Below are positions 1 to 9,434 of a DNA stretch of 64,000 bases, in pieces. The translations under genes were made by a program, and so were the position numbers. The notes beneath the pieces were generated by a model, which worked only from the letters and a program-made list of their open reading frames with translations, did not search any database and was not told where the DNA came from. The stretch spans positions 124,001-188,000 of the forward strand of contig NZ_QKLF01000005.1 of assembly GCF_003224335.1 (NCBI RefSeq), given 5' to 3'. Source of the DNA: Curtobacterium sp. MCJR17_055. Its GTDB lineage: Bacteria; Actinomycetota; Actinomycetes; Actinomycetales; Microbacteriaceae. Each line of letters opens with the position of its first letter. The first letter of the stretch is position 1.

Positions 1-54
1 CCGAGCACCGCGGAGTCCGCCGTGTCCGGCCCGCCCCTCCGACAGGAGTCCCCG

Positions 55-3000
55 GTGAGCTCACCGCGTCCCGCCGTCCGCACGAGGTCCGTCCTCGCCG
101 TCACCGCCTCCGCCCTGACCGCGGTCACCCTGCTCGCGCTCGTCGGCCCTCCCGCTGCGGCCGCCACCGCCACCGTGGACGTCCCGCGGTCTCCGGCCGG
201 CGTGACCGCGGCCGTCGGCGAGCAGGACGCCGGGACCCCGGCGGTCGGTCCGGCCGCCGACGGTGTGCGGGTCGGTGACGGGTCCTACGCCCCGACCCCG
301 CCGGCGAGCATCACGGACAGCGCCGACGTGCAGAAGACGCTCGACCAGCGGCTGTACATCGACCCGTCGCAGGCGGGCAAGCCGGTCCCGACGAACCAGT
401 GGTGGACCGACCTGCTCGTCAGCAGGTACTCCGGCGACATGTGGGCGTACCCGTTCGTCTCGTCGAACAGCGCCGCCGGGACGAAGGTCACCATCCCGAC
501 GCGCTGGAACAGCGACGGCACGGCGATGCGCCTCGAGGCGCCGGTCACGGTCGGCGGGACCGTCGAGCCGACCCCGGATGCCTCCGACCGGGTGCTCGCC
601 GACTTCGAGGACGGCCTGCCCGAGGGCTGGACCGCCACGGGCAACGCGTTCGACCGGACCGCGTCGGGCACGGCCACCGGGCAGAGCGAGGTCGCCGGGT
701 GGCTCGGTGACCGGTTCCTCGACTCGTTCACCGACGCCGACGGCGACGGCGCGACCGGGACGCTCACCTCCCCGTCCTTCACGATCGACCGGTCCACGCT
801 CGCGTTCCTCGTCGGCGGCGGGAACCACCCCGACCACGAAGCCGTGCAGCTGCTCGTCGACGGCGACGTCGTGGCGAGCAGCACCGGGACCGACAGCGAG
901 CAGCTGCGGTGGGACAGCTGGGACGTCTCCCGCTTCCAGGGCCGCTCCGCGCAGGTGCGCGTCGTCGACGACCTCCGTGCCGGGTGGGCCCACGTCCTCG
1001 TCGACCAGGTCCTGCTCACCGACGCGCCGGAGGGCCTGGCCGAGCGGTTCTCCACGACGTTCTCCGCGGAGCAGGCCGACGCGCTCCGCTGGGGCGACTG
1101 GAACGTCAGCTGGCGCATGCCGCAGGACGGCCCCGGCGGCCAGTACATGGACGTCACGAGCATGCAGGGCTCGCCGTACGAGTGGTTCGAGTTCCACGGC
1201 ATGACGCCGCGCATCACCCTGCAGGACGGAGCCGAGGTCACCGACGGCGACGGACGGCCCCTCACGCTGCCGGTGACGACGGACCGCTTCGAGATCCGCC
1301 AGGACGGGCACGTCTTCGGCGTGCACGCTCCCGACCGCACCACCTTCACCCGGACCGGCAACGCGCTCGAGGCCTCCTCCGGCACGCCGTACCTGGTCCT
1401 CAGCGCGGTCCCCGAGGCCGGGCTCACGCTGGACGACCTGCACCGGACCGCGTTCGCCGTGCCGCGCAACACGACCATGACGTACTCCTACGACCCCGCT
1501 GCCGCGAACGTCCGGCAGCAGTGGTCCGTCGACACCGAGACCCTCCAGGGCGACGACCACGACACCGTGCAGGGTTGGCTGCAGCACCAGTACGCCGACG
1601 CCACCACGAACCTGCGCTTCACCGGCGCCACCTACGCGACCCCGCGCGGCACGATGAAGACGACGGTCGGGCACGACGGGTGGACGCTCGACTACCGGTT
1701 CACGGGCATCACGCCGATCGGCAGCAAGCCGGAGGCCATCGGGGACGACCCGTACTCCGAGGACGTCATGCGGCGGTACCTGCACGACTACGCCGCGAAG
1801 ACCACCTACGGCGGCGACACGTACTGGGGCGGCAAGGACGTCCTGCAACTCGCCGAGTACATGACCATCGCCCGGCAGATCGGCGCCACCGAGGACGCCC
1901 GGAAGCTGCAGGACACGCTCGAGACGGCCCTGACCGACTGGTACACGTACACGGACGGCGAGAAGGAGCACTTCTTCGCCATGTACCCGACGTGGAAGGC
2001 CCTCATCGGGTTCGCCGACTCGTACGGCTCCGCGCAGTTCAACGACAACCACTTCCACTACGGCTACTTCGCCGTCGCGACGGCCCTCCTCGGCCGCGTC
2101 GACCCCGCCTGGGCGGACCGGTACGAGGGCATGGCGACCCTCGTGGTCAAGCAGTACGCGAACTGGGACCGTGACGACGCCCGCTTCCCGCACCTGCGCA
2201 CCTTCGGCGTCTGGGAGGGCCGGTCCAACGCGGGCGGGGTGTCCTCCCCGGGCGGCAACAACCAGGAGTCGTCCTCCGAGGCGATCCAGTCCGAAGCCGG
2301 CCTGTTCCTGCTCGGCAGCGTCCTCGGCGACGAGGACATGCAGGCCACCGGCGCGATGCAGTACGTCACCGAACGGGCCGCCGTCCGCGACTACTGGCAG
2401 AACGTCCGCGGCAACCCCGCCTCGGCCTCGTACGACGGCAACGGCGCGTTCCCTGACGCGTACCGGCACGGACAGGCCGGGATCCTGTTCGACTCCGGCC
2501 AGGCCCACGCCACGTACTTCTCCGGCGACCCGGCCTGGATCTCCGGGATCCAGTGGATGCCGACCGCACCCTGGTTCGACTACTTCGGGTGGGACCCCGA
2601 CTTCTCGAAGGCGCTGATGCGGGAGATGATGGCGGCCCGACCCCGGGCGCTCGGCCAGGCCGGGGTCACCGACGGCAACGCCGGCCGGATCCAGATGCTC
2701 ACGAAGAAGTGGTGGGGTGTCGGGACCTACGGAGACGCGACGATCAGCCGCGACCGCCCGGCTGCGATCGGTGAACTGCAGGAGGCGATCCGCAGCGTCG
2801 AGACGAACCACCCCGGGTACGTCACCCAGCGCACCGCCGCGAACCCCCTGTACGTCCAGGCCACCGACACGCTGCTGGTCTCGGTCGACGACGACGGACG
2901 GGTGGTGTTCCCGGACCGGTACTGGACCCCGGAGACGCTCCCGGCGTCGCTCGTCCCCGCCCAGCTCGACGGACGCACCGCCGACCGTCTGCCGGAGGAC

Positions 3001-5514
3001 TGGCCGGTGCCGTCGCCGCTCATGCCGTTCCTCGTCGACGATTTCCGCGCCGACACCGCCACCATCGACGGGTTGTACGGCGTCGACCTGACCGACCACA
3101 CCCCCGGGCCGGACACCGCGCACGCCGCGCGGGTCTTCAGCGGCATGGGTGACGCGCTCGGCAACGTCGTCCTCGGCTTCCTCGGCCAGTACGACCCGGA
3201 CACCTACGCCGACGTCCATGCCGCACTGTGGGACGCCGAGGACCCGGCCGTGACCGGACAGTCGATGGCCGGACTCGTCTACCACCAGGCCATGTCGAAC
3301 CGCACCGTCGGCACCGAGGTCACCGACCGGCACACCTCCGACCCGCTCAGCCAGGTGTTCCGCGCGGCCGACGGGACGATCAGCTACGTGCTCGACAACC
3401 CCGACACCGTGCAGCACACGTACGACGTGTACGACGGCACCGAGGTCATCGGGCAGATCGCTGTCCCCGCGCAGACGCAGATCACCTCGCACCTCGACGC
3501 CCACCTGGCCGAGATCGAGGTGCACGCCGACGGCGACCCGAAGACCGTCGTCCCGGGGACGACCACCACGTTCACGGCGACCGGCCGCGACCAGTACGGC
3601 GCGACCGTCGACCTCGACGACGTCACCTGGTCCACCGACGCCGGCACGATCAGCGACTCCGGCGTCCTCCGCGCCGGCGAGCGGTCGGACCGGGCGACCG
3701 TCACCGCGACCGTCGGCGACGTGCACGGATCGGTCGCCTTCCGCGTCGCCCCGGCACCGGTCCTCACCGGGATCGACGTCACCCCCGGCACCGAGCGGCT
3801 CGTCGTCGGCACGCCGCAGCGGTTCCGCGCCGCCGGCCACGACCAGTACGGCGACCCCGCCGCGCTGCCCGGTGACGTCAGCTGGACCTACACCGGGTCC
3901 GGCACGGTCGCCGCCGACGGCACCGTGACGACGACCGCCGCCGGCTCCGGGTACGTCGTCGCCACCGGCGCAGGCGTCGAGGGCGCCGCCGTCGTGGCGT
4001 CCGTCACGACGATCCCGGACGCCGCAGCCGGAGCCGACGTCACCGCGAGTTCGTCGGACGGCGGCAACACCGCCGGCAAGGCCGTCGACGGCGACCGCAG
4101 CACCCGCTGGGAGAGCGCGCACGGGGTCGACGACGTCGACTACACGATCGACCTCGGGCGCATGACCGACGTCACCACCGTGCGGGTCGACTGGGAGGCC
4201 GCCGCCGCCGAGCAGTACGTCGTCCAGGTGAAGGACGCCGCGGACGACGACTGGCGGGACGTCCGCACGGTCGAGAAGACCACCGCGGACGCCGACACCG
4301 TCGCGGTCGGCACGAGTGCCCGGTTCGTCCGCCTGCACATGACGCAGCGGCTGACCGGGTACGGCTACTCGATCTGGGAGGTGCACGTGTCCGGCACCCC
4401 GGCTGCCTCCGCCGTCGAGGTCGAGGACGTGCTCCTGGCACCGCGGTCGGCGACCGTCCGTCCCGCCGACACCGTCCGGCTCCGGGCGTACGGCTTCGAC
4501 CGTGACGGGTACGGCGGCCTCCTCGCCACGGACCGACCGGCGTGGTCCGTCGCGGGCGGGGACGACGTCGGCACGGGCAGCGTCGACGGCGACGGCGTCG
4601 TGACCGCCGGACGTGACGGCGGTGCCACCGCGACCGTCACCGCCACCGTCGGACGGGCCTCCGCACAGGCGGCGGTGACCACCCTCGACGAGCACGCCGA
4701 CGACGACGGAGCGGTCCTGCCCGGCCCGTCGCGGGACGTCGCGATCGGCAAGCCGGTGACCACGTCCTCCGACGAGCGCGGAGACCTCGCCGGCCGCAAC
4801 GCGGTGGACGGGGACGGGGCCACGCGGTGGTCCAGCGCCGCCCGTGACGACCAGTGGATCGCCGTCGACCTCGGCGCCGTCGTGCCCGTCGACCAGGTCC
4901 AGGTCGACTGGGAGGCCGCCTCGGCCGAGGCCTACCGCATCCAGGTCCGGGACGACCCGCACGACGAGTGGCGGACGGTCGCCGGCGAGCAGCACGGCAG
5001 CGGCGGCACGGCGGCCCACCCGTTCGAGGACGTGTCCGCGCGGTACGTCCGCCTGCTCGCCGACCGCCGCCACACGGCGTACGGCGTCTCCCTGTGGGCC
5101 CTCCGCGTGTTCTCGACCGAGGGCGCCCCGACCCCCGACCTCGCACACCGTGCGGCCGTGTCGTCCTCGGCCGACGAAGGTGACGGCGTCCCCGCCCGCA
5201 ACGCCGTCGACGGGGACGCCGGCTCCCGCTGGGCGAGCGGGCACACCGACGACCAGTGGCTCGCGGTCGACCTCGGCGCGGAGCACGAGCTGCACGGAGC
5301 CGTCGTGCGGTGGGAGGACGCGTTCGGCCGCGCCTACCGCATCGAAGCGCGGAACGCGACGGACGACGGGTGGACGACGCTCGCGACCGAGACGGACGGT
5401 GACGGCGGGACCGACCGGCTCGACCTGCACGGCTCGTGGCGGTACGTCCGCCTGCACGGCGTCGAGCGCGCGACGCCGTACGGCTACTCGGTGTACGACT
5501 TCGAGATCCGGTAG
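55..5514 (+). CDS. Secreted GH81 endo-beta-1,3-glucanase with Ig-like and F5/8-type C domains
   Basis: Extracellular hydrolase expected to cut beta-1,3-glucans such as laminarin, callose or fungal wall glucan. GTG at 55 is chosen because AGGAG lies just upstream; an in-frame GTG at 22 lacks this. A signal peptide ends near AAAATATV. GH81 signatures are PTNQWWTDLL (about residue 115), DNHFHYGYF (about 663) and NNQESSSEAIQ (about 737), which carry the family's catalytic Asp/Glu region. Residues of about 172-322 look like a levanase-type beta-sandwich inserted in the GH81 N-terminal domain. Downstream are two Ig-like/BIG repeats (about 1150-1320), three F5/8 type C (CBM32-like) modules (about 1322-1445, 1560-1685, 1695-1819) and another Ig-like segment between the first two. 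At 1819 aa it is much longer than single-domain GH81 enzymes. The GH81 assignment is firm; the binding specificity of the accessory domains is unknown. Confidence 0.93.
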   Translation: MSSPRPAVRTRSVLAVTASALTAVTLLALVGPPAAAATATVDVPRSPAGVTAAVGEQDAGTPAVGPAADGVRVGDGSYAPTPPASITDSADVQKTLDQRLYIDPSQAGKPVPTNQWWTDLLVSRYSGDMWAYPFVSSNSAAGTKVTIPTRWNSDGTAMRLEAPVTVGGTVEPTPDASDRVLADFEDGLPEGWTATGNAFDRTASGTATGQSEVAGWLGDRFLDSFTDADGDGATGTLTSPSFTIDRSTLAFLVGGGNHPDHEAVQLLVDGDVVASSTGTDSEQLRWDSWDVSRFQGRSAQVRVVDDLRAGWAHVLVDQVLLTDAPEGLAERFSTTFSAEQADALRWGDWNVSWRMPQDGPGGQYMDVTSMQGSPYEWFEFHGMTPRITLQDGAEVTDGDGRPLTLPVTTDRFEIRQDGHVFGVHAPDRTTFTRTGNALEASSGTPYLVLSAVPEAGLTLDDLHRTAFAVPRNTTMTYSYDPAAANVRQQWSVDTETLQGDDHDTVQGWLQHQYADATTNLRFTGATYATPRGTMKTTVGHDGWTLDYRFTGITPIGSKPEAIGDDPYSEDVMRRYLHDYAAKTTYGGDTYWGGKDVLQLAEYMTIARQIGATEDARKLQDTLETALTDWYTYTDGEKEHFFAMYPTWKALIGFADSYGSAQFNDNHFHYGYFAVATALLGRVDPAWADRYEGMATLVVKQYANWDRDDARFPHLRTFGVWEGRSNAGGVSSPGGNNQESSSEAIQSEAGLFLLGSVLGDEDMQATGAMQYVTERAAVRDYWQNVRGNPASASYDGNGAFPDAYRHGQAGILFDSGQAHATYFSGDPAWISGIQWMPTAPWFDYFGWDPDFSKALMREMMAARPRALGQAGVTDGNAGRIQMLTKKWWGVGTYGDATISRDRPAAIGELQEAIRSVETNHPGYVTQRTAANPLYVQATDTLLVSVDDDGRVVFPDRYWTPETLPASLVPAQLDGRTADRLPEDWPVPSPLMPFLVDDFRADTATIDGLYGVDLTDHTPGPDTAHAARVFSGMGDALGNVVLGFLGQYDPDTYADVHAALWDAEDPAVTGQSMAGLVYHQAMSNRTVGTEVTDRHTSDPLSQVFRAADGTISYVLDNPDTVQHTYDVYDGTEVIGQIAVPAQTQITSHLDAHLAEIEVHADGDPKTVVPGTTTTFTATGRDQYGATVDLDDVTWSTDAGTISDSGVLRAGERSDRATVTATVGDVHGSVAFRVAPAPVLTGIDVTPGTERLVVGTPQRFRAAGHDQYGDPAALPGDVSWTYTGSGTVAADGTVTTTAAGSGYVVATGAGVEGAAVVASVTTIPDAAAGADVTASSSDGGNTAGKAVDGDRSTRWESAHGVDDVDYTIDLGRMTDVTTVRVDWEAAAAEQYVVQVKDAADDDWRDVRTVEKTTADADTVAVGTSARFVRLHMTQRLTGYGYSIWEVHVSGTPAASAVEVEDVLLAPRSATVRPADTVRLRAYGFDRDGYGGLLATDRPAWSVAGGDDVGTGSVDGDGVVTAGRDGGATATVTATVGRASAQAAVTTLDEHADDDGAVLPGPSRDVAIGKPVTTSSDERGDLAGRNAVDGDGATRWSSAARDDQWIAVDLGAVVPVDQVQVDWEAASAEAYRIQVRDDPHDEWRTVAGEQHGSGGTAAHPFEDVSARYVRLLADRRHTAYGVSLWALRVFSTEGAPTPDLAHRAAVSSSADEGDGVPARNAVDGDAGSRWASGHTDDQWLAVDLGAEHELHGAVVRWEDAFGRAYRIEARNATDDGWTTLATETDGDGGTDRLDLHGSWRYVRLHGVERATPYGYSVYDFEIR

Positions 5515-5590
5515 GCCAGGACCGGATCGCAGGGCGCACGCCGTGCCGCGGTCGGGCAGTCGTGTCGCGACGGTCCGACCGCGGCGCGGT

Positions 5591-5610
5591 TACGTCGTCC
5601 GACGGATGCC
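5591..5610. promoter_or_regulatory. Palindromic 20-bp element, copy 1
   Basis: The sequence reads TACGTC-GTCC-GACGGATGCC and contains the inverted repeat CGTC-N4-GACG. Near-identical copies lie at 7317-7336 and 12840-12859. This one is 64 bp upstream of the reductase start. It is probably an operator or a shared promoter element; the binding protein is unknown. Confidence 0.5.
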
Positions 5611-5673
5611 CCGGCCGGGCAGGACCGCGGAACCTGGAGGGACCACGGCACCCACCACGTCAGGAGCACCCGC

Positions 5674-6333
5674 ATGGCCAGCCCCACCCCCGTCCAGACC
5701 CTCGGCATCGTCGGCGCCGGCAACGTCGGCTCGCACATCGCCCGACGCGCCACCGAGACCGGCCTGGACGTCGTCATCGCGAACTCGCGCGGTCCTGAGA
5801 CGCTCGAGACGCTCATCGCCGAGCTCGCCCCGCTCGCCGGCGCCGCGTCGGTGGCCGACGCGGCGAGGGCCGGCGACGTGGTCGTCGTCGCGATCCCGGT
5901 CACCGGCTACGCGGCGCTGCCCGCGGACGCCTTCGCGGGCAAGGTCGTCGTCGACACCGGCAACTACTACCCCGAGTACTCCGGCACGGTCGCCGAGCTC
6001 GAGCGGGACCCGCACCCCACGACCTCCGAGCTGCTGCAACGCGCGCTCCCCGGCGCCTCCGTCGTCAAGGCGCTCAACAACCTCGGCGCCGCCGACGTCA
6101 CCACCGACGGTTCCCCGGCCGGCACCCCTGGCCGTCGGGCGCTGACGGTCGCGGGCGACGACGCCGACGCCAAGGCGGTCGTGGCCGGTCTGCTCGACCG
6201 CTTCGGGTTCGACGTCGTCGACGTCGGGCCCCTCAGCGAGGGGTGGCGGTACGAACGCGACCAGCCCGCGTACGGCGTCCGACACGACCGCGACGGCATG
6301 ACCGCGGCGCTCGCTGCGGCACGTCGGTCCTGA
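5674..6333 (+). CDS. NADPH-dependent F420 reductase-like NAD(P)-binding protein
   Basis: A 219-aa cytoplasmic dinucleotide-binding protein. The N-terminus carries the Rossmann motif GIVGAGNVGSHIARR, followed by the acidic and hydrophobic strands typical of the NPD/F420-dependent NADP oxidoreductase family. VVKALNNLGA is the conserved segment of these small reductases. The substrate cannot be told: members reduce NADP with F420 or act on unknown metabolites. It lies 18 bp before an SDR gene on the same strand, so the two are probably co-transcribed. The palindromic element at 5591-5610 sits 64 bp upstream. Confidence 0.82.
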   Translation: MASPTPVQTLGIVGAGNVGSHIARRATETGLDVVIANSRGPETLETLIAELAPLAGAASVADAARAGDVVVVAIPVTGYAALPADAFAGKVVVDTGNYYPEYSGTVAELERDPHPTTSELLQRALPGASVVKALNNLGAADVTTDGSPAGTPGRRALTVAGDDADAKAVVAGLLDRFGFDVVDVGPLSEGWRYERDQPAYGVRHDRDGMTAALAAARRS

Positions 6334-6351
6334 CGGGGAGGGACGACCATC

Positions 6352-7311
6352 GTGACCGAGCTGCTCAGCACCCCCTTCCCGGCGTCGGCCACCGCAGCCG
6401 ACGTCCTCGCCGACGTCGACCTGCACGGCCGGCGGTACCTCGTCACGGGCGGCGGGTCCGGCATCGGCGCCGAGACCGCGCTCGCCCTCGCGGGTGCCGG
6501 CGCCGAGGTCGTCGTGGGCGTCCGCGACCCCGTCCGGGCCACCGCCACGCTCGAGCGCACGGGTCGGACGGCGGACCGGGTCCACGCGCGCCCGCTCGAC
6601 CTCGCCGACCTCGCCTCGGTCCGCCGGTTCACCGACGCCTGGGCCGACGACGGGGTCGGTGCGCTCCACGGGGTCGTCGCGAACGCCGGCGTGATGGCGC
6701 TGCCCGATCGACAGCTCTCCGCCGTCGGGTGGGAGCTGCAGCTCGCGACGAACCACCTCGGACACCTCGCGCTCCTCCTCGGGCTCCGCGACGCCGTCGT
6801 CGAGGCCGGCGACGGACGCGTCGTCACGGTGAGTTCCACCGCCCATCTGCGGTCGCCGTTCCACTTCGAGGACCCCCAGTTCGACGAGCGTCCCTACGAC
6901 CGGTGGGCGGCGTACGCGCAGTCGAAGACGGCCGACGTCCTGCTCGCCGTGGGCGTCGCCGAACGGTGGGCGGCGGACGGCGTCGTCGCGAACAGCCTGA
7001 TGCCGGGGTGGATCACGACCGGGCTGCAACGGCACCTCGACGACGACACCCTGCGCGCCATGGGCGCGATGGACGAGGCGGGCAACCGCATCGAGCAACC
7101 GTTCTACAAGACCCCGGCGCAGGGGGCCGCGACCTCGACGCTGCTCGTCGCCTCGCCGACCGTGTCCGGCGTGACCGGGCGGTACTTCGAGGACAACCAG
7201 GAGGCCCCGGTGCTCGACGACGGCACGGGTCACGACCGCGGTGTCGCCCGGTACGCCCTCGACCGGGGGAACGCCGACCGCCTCTGGGAGCTCGGCACGA
7301 GCGTGCTCTGA
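6352..7311 (+). CDS. Short-chain dehydrogenase/reductase
   Basis: A classical SDR of 319 aa starting at GTG with GGGAGG upstream. It has TGGGSGIG (cofactor binding, about residue 31), NAGVMALP (about 119), the catalytic Ser in VVTVSSTAH and the YAQSK motif (about 184-188). These indicate an NAD(P)-dependent alcohol/carbonyl oxidoreductase related to retinol-dehydrogenase-like SDRs. The substrate is unknown. It follows the F420-reductase-like gene by 18 bp, and a copy of the palindromic element begins 6 bp after its stop. Confidence 0.9.
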   Translation: MTELLSTPFPASATAADVLADVDLHGRRYLVTGGGSGIGAETALALAGAGAEVVVGVRDPVRATATLERTGRTADRVHARPLDLADLASVRRFTDAWADDGVGALHGVVANAGVMALPDRQLSAVGWELQLATNHLGHLALLLGLRDAVVEAGDGRVVTVSSTAHLRSPFHFEDPQFDERPYDRWAAYAQSKTADVLLAVGVAERWAADGVVANSLMPGWITTGLQRHLDDDTLRAMGAMDEAGNRIEQPFYKTPAQGAATSTLLVASPTVSGVTGRYFEDNQEAPVLDDGTGHDRGVARYALDRGNADRLWELGTSVL

Positions 7312-7316
7312 GCGGA

Positions 7317-7336
7317 TACGTCAGCTGACGGATGCC
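7317..7336. promoter_or_regulatory. Palindromic 20-bp element, copy 2
   Basis: TACGTC-AGCT-GACGGATGCC, with a perfect 12-bp inner palindrome CGTCAGCTGACG. It lies between the SDR stop and the alpha/beta hydrolase start (74 bp before the ATG). It is the most symmetrical of the three copies in this window. Confidence 0.5.
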
Positions 7337-7409
7337 GCACCGTCGGCCCTGCTGCGAACGTGGGGACCGCCCCACCCATCCCACCGACACCCCGACAAGG
7401 AGCAACACC

Positions 7410-8369
7410 ATGGCCGGAAACCCGAAGGGCATCGCCCTCGAGCCCGCCGCGCAGGAGTTCGTCGACGCGACGTCCACCCCGCCCTTCCTCAACGAGCTGC
7501 CGCCGGCGGAGGGCCGGAAGGCCGTCGACGCGGTCCAGGACACCCCGATCTTCAAGCCCGACGTCGACGAGGAGTGGCTCGAGATCGAGGGCGGCCCGAC
7601 CGGCACCGTGCGGATCCGCCTCGTGAAGCCGGCCGGCACGACGGCGAACCTGCCCGTCATCCTCTACGTGCACGGCGCCGGCTGGGTGTTCGGTGACGCC
7701 CACACCCACGACCGGCTGGTCCGTGACCTGGCGATCGGGTCGAACGCCGCCGTCGTCTTCCCCGAGTACGACCGGTCGCCGGAGGCCGGCCACCCGGTCG
7801 CCCTCGAGCAGTCGTACGCAGCGGCGCAGTGGGTCGTCCGCGAGGGCAGCGACAAGGGCCTCGACGCGTCCCGCTTCGCCGTCTCCGGCGACTCCGTCGG
7901 CGGCAACATGGCGATCGCACTCTCGCTGCTCGCCGCCGAGCGCGGGGACGTCGAGTTCGTCAAGCTCGTGGCGTTCTACCCGGTGACCGACGCCGCGTTC
8001 GACACCGGCTCGTACCAGGAGTTCGCCGAGGGCTACTTCCTCACCCGCGCCGGCATGCAGTGGTACTGGGACCAGTACACGACCGACGAGACGGTCCGCG
8101 CACTCCCGACGGTGTCGCCGCTGCGCGCGCCGCTCGAGACCCTCGCGACGCTGCCCGAGACGCTCGTGATCACGGCAGAGGCCGACGTGCTCCGCGACGA
8201 AGGCGAGGCCTTCGCAGCACGCTTGCGTGAGGCAGGGGTCAAGGCGACGAACGCCCGCTTCGGCGGCATCACGCACGACTTCGTGATGGTCAACTCGCTG
8301 CACGACACCGAGGCCGCGAAGCACGCGCTCCTGCTGGCCACCGCCTCCCTGCGCGCGGCCCTGGCCTGA
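7410..8369 (+). CDS. Alpha/beta hydrolase (hormone-sensitive-lipase type esterase)
   Basis: A 319-aa esterase/lipase-like hydrolase. The start is the ATG preceded by AAGGAG with good spacing; a longer in-frame ORF from 7332 lacks a ribosome site. Motifs are HGAGWVFG (HGG-like oxyanion hole, about residue 85), GDSVGG (nucleophile elbow, about 160), the catalytic Asp in TAEADVLRDEG and the His in GGITHDF. These are features of the HSL family, including acetyl-hydrolases. It heads a group followed by two SnoaL-like proteins, a context typical of small-molecule modification or detoxification. Its substrate is unknown. Confidence 0.9.
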   Translation: MAGNPKGIALEPAAQEFVDATSTPPFLNELPPAEGRKAVDAVQDTPIFKPDVDEEWLEIEGGPTGTVRIRLVKPAGTTANLPVILYVHGAGWVFGDAHTHDRLVRDLAIGSNAAVVFPEYDRSPEAGHPVALEQSYAAAQWVVREGSDKGLDASRFAVSGDSVGGNMAIALSLLAAERGDVEFVKLVAFYPVTDAAFDTGSYQEFAEGYFLTRAGMQWYWDQYTTDETVRALPTVSPLRAPLETLATLPETLVITAEADVLRDEGEAFAARLREAGVKATNARFGGITHDFVMVNSLHDTEAAKHALLLATASLRAALA

Positions 8370-8411
8370 CGGCCGCGGGCGCGGTGGTGTCCCAGACCCG
8401 ACCCACCGCGC

Positions 8412-8477
8412 CCGTCCGTCCGTCCGTCCGTCCGCACGACCACGACCGGGACCACGACCGGGACCACGAACACGACC
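8412..8477. repeat. Tetranucleotide and 12-bp simple repeats in a 5' leader
   Basis: About 5.75 units of CCGT (8412-8434) are followed by two copies of a 12-bp CCACGACCGGGA-like unit. The tract lies in the leader between the hydrolase stop and the SnoaL gene at 8492. Such tracts can change length by slippage; no reading frame obviously depends on it. Confidence 0.6.
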
Positions 8478-8491
8478 ACCGAGGAGCAGCC

Positions 8492-8953
8492 GTGACCGAG
8501 ACACTCGAGACCCTCGTCGCCCGCGAGGAGATCCGGACCCTGCTGGCGACCTACGCCCGCGGCGCCGACCGCCGCGACGCCCGTCTCGAGGCGTCCGTGT
8601 TCACCGACGACGGCGTCGTCGTCCTCTTCCAGGGCGACCCGTCGACCTCCGACCCGGTCGACACGATCCGCGGGCGGGAACGCCTCGAGGAGACGTTCGC
8701 CGGCCTCGTCGAGCAGTACGACGTGACGACCTACCTCACCGGCCAGTCGACCATCCGCTTCACCGGCGCCGACGAAGCCGAGGGCGAGACGTACTGCGTC
8801 GCCTTCCACGTCCTGCACGAGGGCGAGCAGCGGACCCTCCTGACGATGTCGATCCGCTACCTCGACCGCTTCGTCCGCGTGGACGGCGCCTGGGCGATCG
8901 CGGTCCGACACCTGGTGTTCGACTGGACCGACCGCGCACCGTCCCACCCCTGA
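8492..8953 (+). CDS. SnoaL-like / NTF2-fold protein
   Basis: A 153-aa protein starting at GTG with GAGGAG upstream. It has the alpha+beta cone pattern of SnoaL_4/NTF2-like proteins: the N-terminal helix REEIRTLLATYARGADRRD, then FTDDGVVV, a central polar strand region and a C-terminal W-rich strand. Such proteins are polyketide cyclases, dehydratases or isomerases, or have unknown roles. It is encoded beside a second NTF2-like protein and an alpha/beta hydrolase, so the three probably share a pathway. The exact reaction cannot be read from the sequence. Confidence 0.75.
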   Translation: MTETLETLVAREEIRTLLATYARGADRRDARLEASVFTDDGVVVLFQGDPSTSDPVDTIRGRERLEETFAGLVEQYDVTTYLTGQSTIRFTGADEAEGETYCVAFHVLHEGEQRTLLTMSIRYLDRFVRVDGAWAIAVRHLVFDWTDRAPSHP

Positions 8954-8987
8954 TCCCCGACCACCCACGACCCGTCCGGAGCCCGCT

Positions 8988-9356
8988 GTGTCCCAACCCC
9001 TCGAGTCCCTCATGCACGCCAACCTGTTCGACGTGTTCGGCGAACGCGACCCCGAGCGCCGACGGCAGGCGATCGCGCGCACCTACGCACCCGACGTCGC
9101 CTTCCTCGACCCCGACGAGGTCGTCGTCGGGCACGAGGCCCTGCACGCCAAGGCCCAGCGGCTGCTCGACGAGGCCCCCGGCTTCGTCTTCTCGCCTGCC
9201 GGCCCCGTGTACGAGAACCACGGCATGGGGTACCTCGCCTGGCACTTCGGCCCCGACGGCCAGCCGCCGGTCGTGTCCGGGATGGACATCTGCTTCATCG
9301 AGGGCGACGTCATCGCGAAGGTGTACACCCTGCTGACGAGCGCACCGCCCGCCTGA
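8988..9356 (+). CDS. Second NTF2-like (SnoaL-type) protein
   Basis: 122 aa, GTG start, 34 bp after the preceding SnoaL-like gene. The segment RTYAPDVAFLDPDEVVVGHEAL matches the NTF2/SnoaL pattern in which a helix ends at a strand with conserved Asp and Pro, followed by GHEA(L/I). C-terminal strands include VVSGMDICFIEGDVIAKVYTLL. It is probably cytoplasmic and probably acts with the neighbouring hydrolase and oxidoreductases. Specific function unknown. Confidence 0.72.
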   Translation: MSQPLESLMHANLFDVFGERDPERRRQAIARTYAPDVAFLDPDEVVVGHEALHAKAQRLLDEAPGFVFSPAGPVYENHGMGYLAWHFGPDGQPPVVSGMDICFIEGDVIAKVYTLLTSAPPA

Positions 9357-9434
9357 CGGTCGGACCAGTCCCCGCCGGACGCCCTGCCATGATGGTCGGG
9401 CGTCCGGCGGTCGGGCGACGGGAGGTGACGGACG

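Noticed and set aside
22..54. GTG at 22 as start of the GH81 gene
   Set aside because: It lacks a ribosome site, while GTG 55 follows AGGAG at the right distance and gives a normal signal peptide.
61..5457. A 1798-codon open frame antisense to the GH81 gene, and similar long antisense frames elsewhere
   Set aside because: High third-position GC keeps antisense frames open in this genome. The products are Arg/Gly/Val-rich without domains, while the sense frames carry clear families.
8412..8477. Simple repeats as a CRISPR-like array
   Set aside because: Units are 4 and 12 bp with no spacers. No array of repeat-spacer form and no cas gene was seen anywhere in the window.
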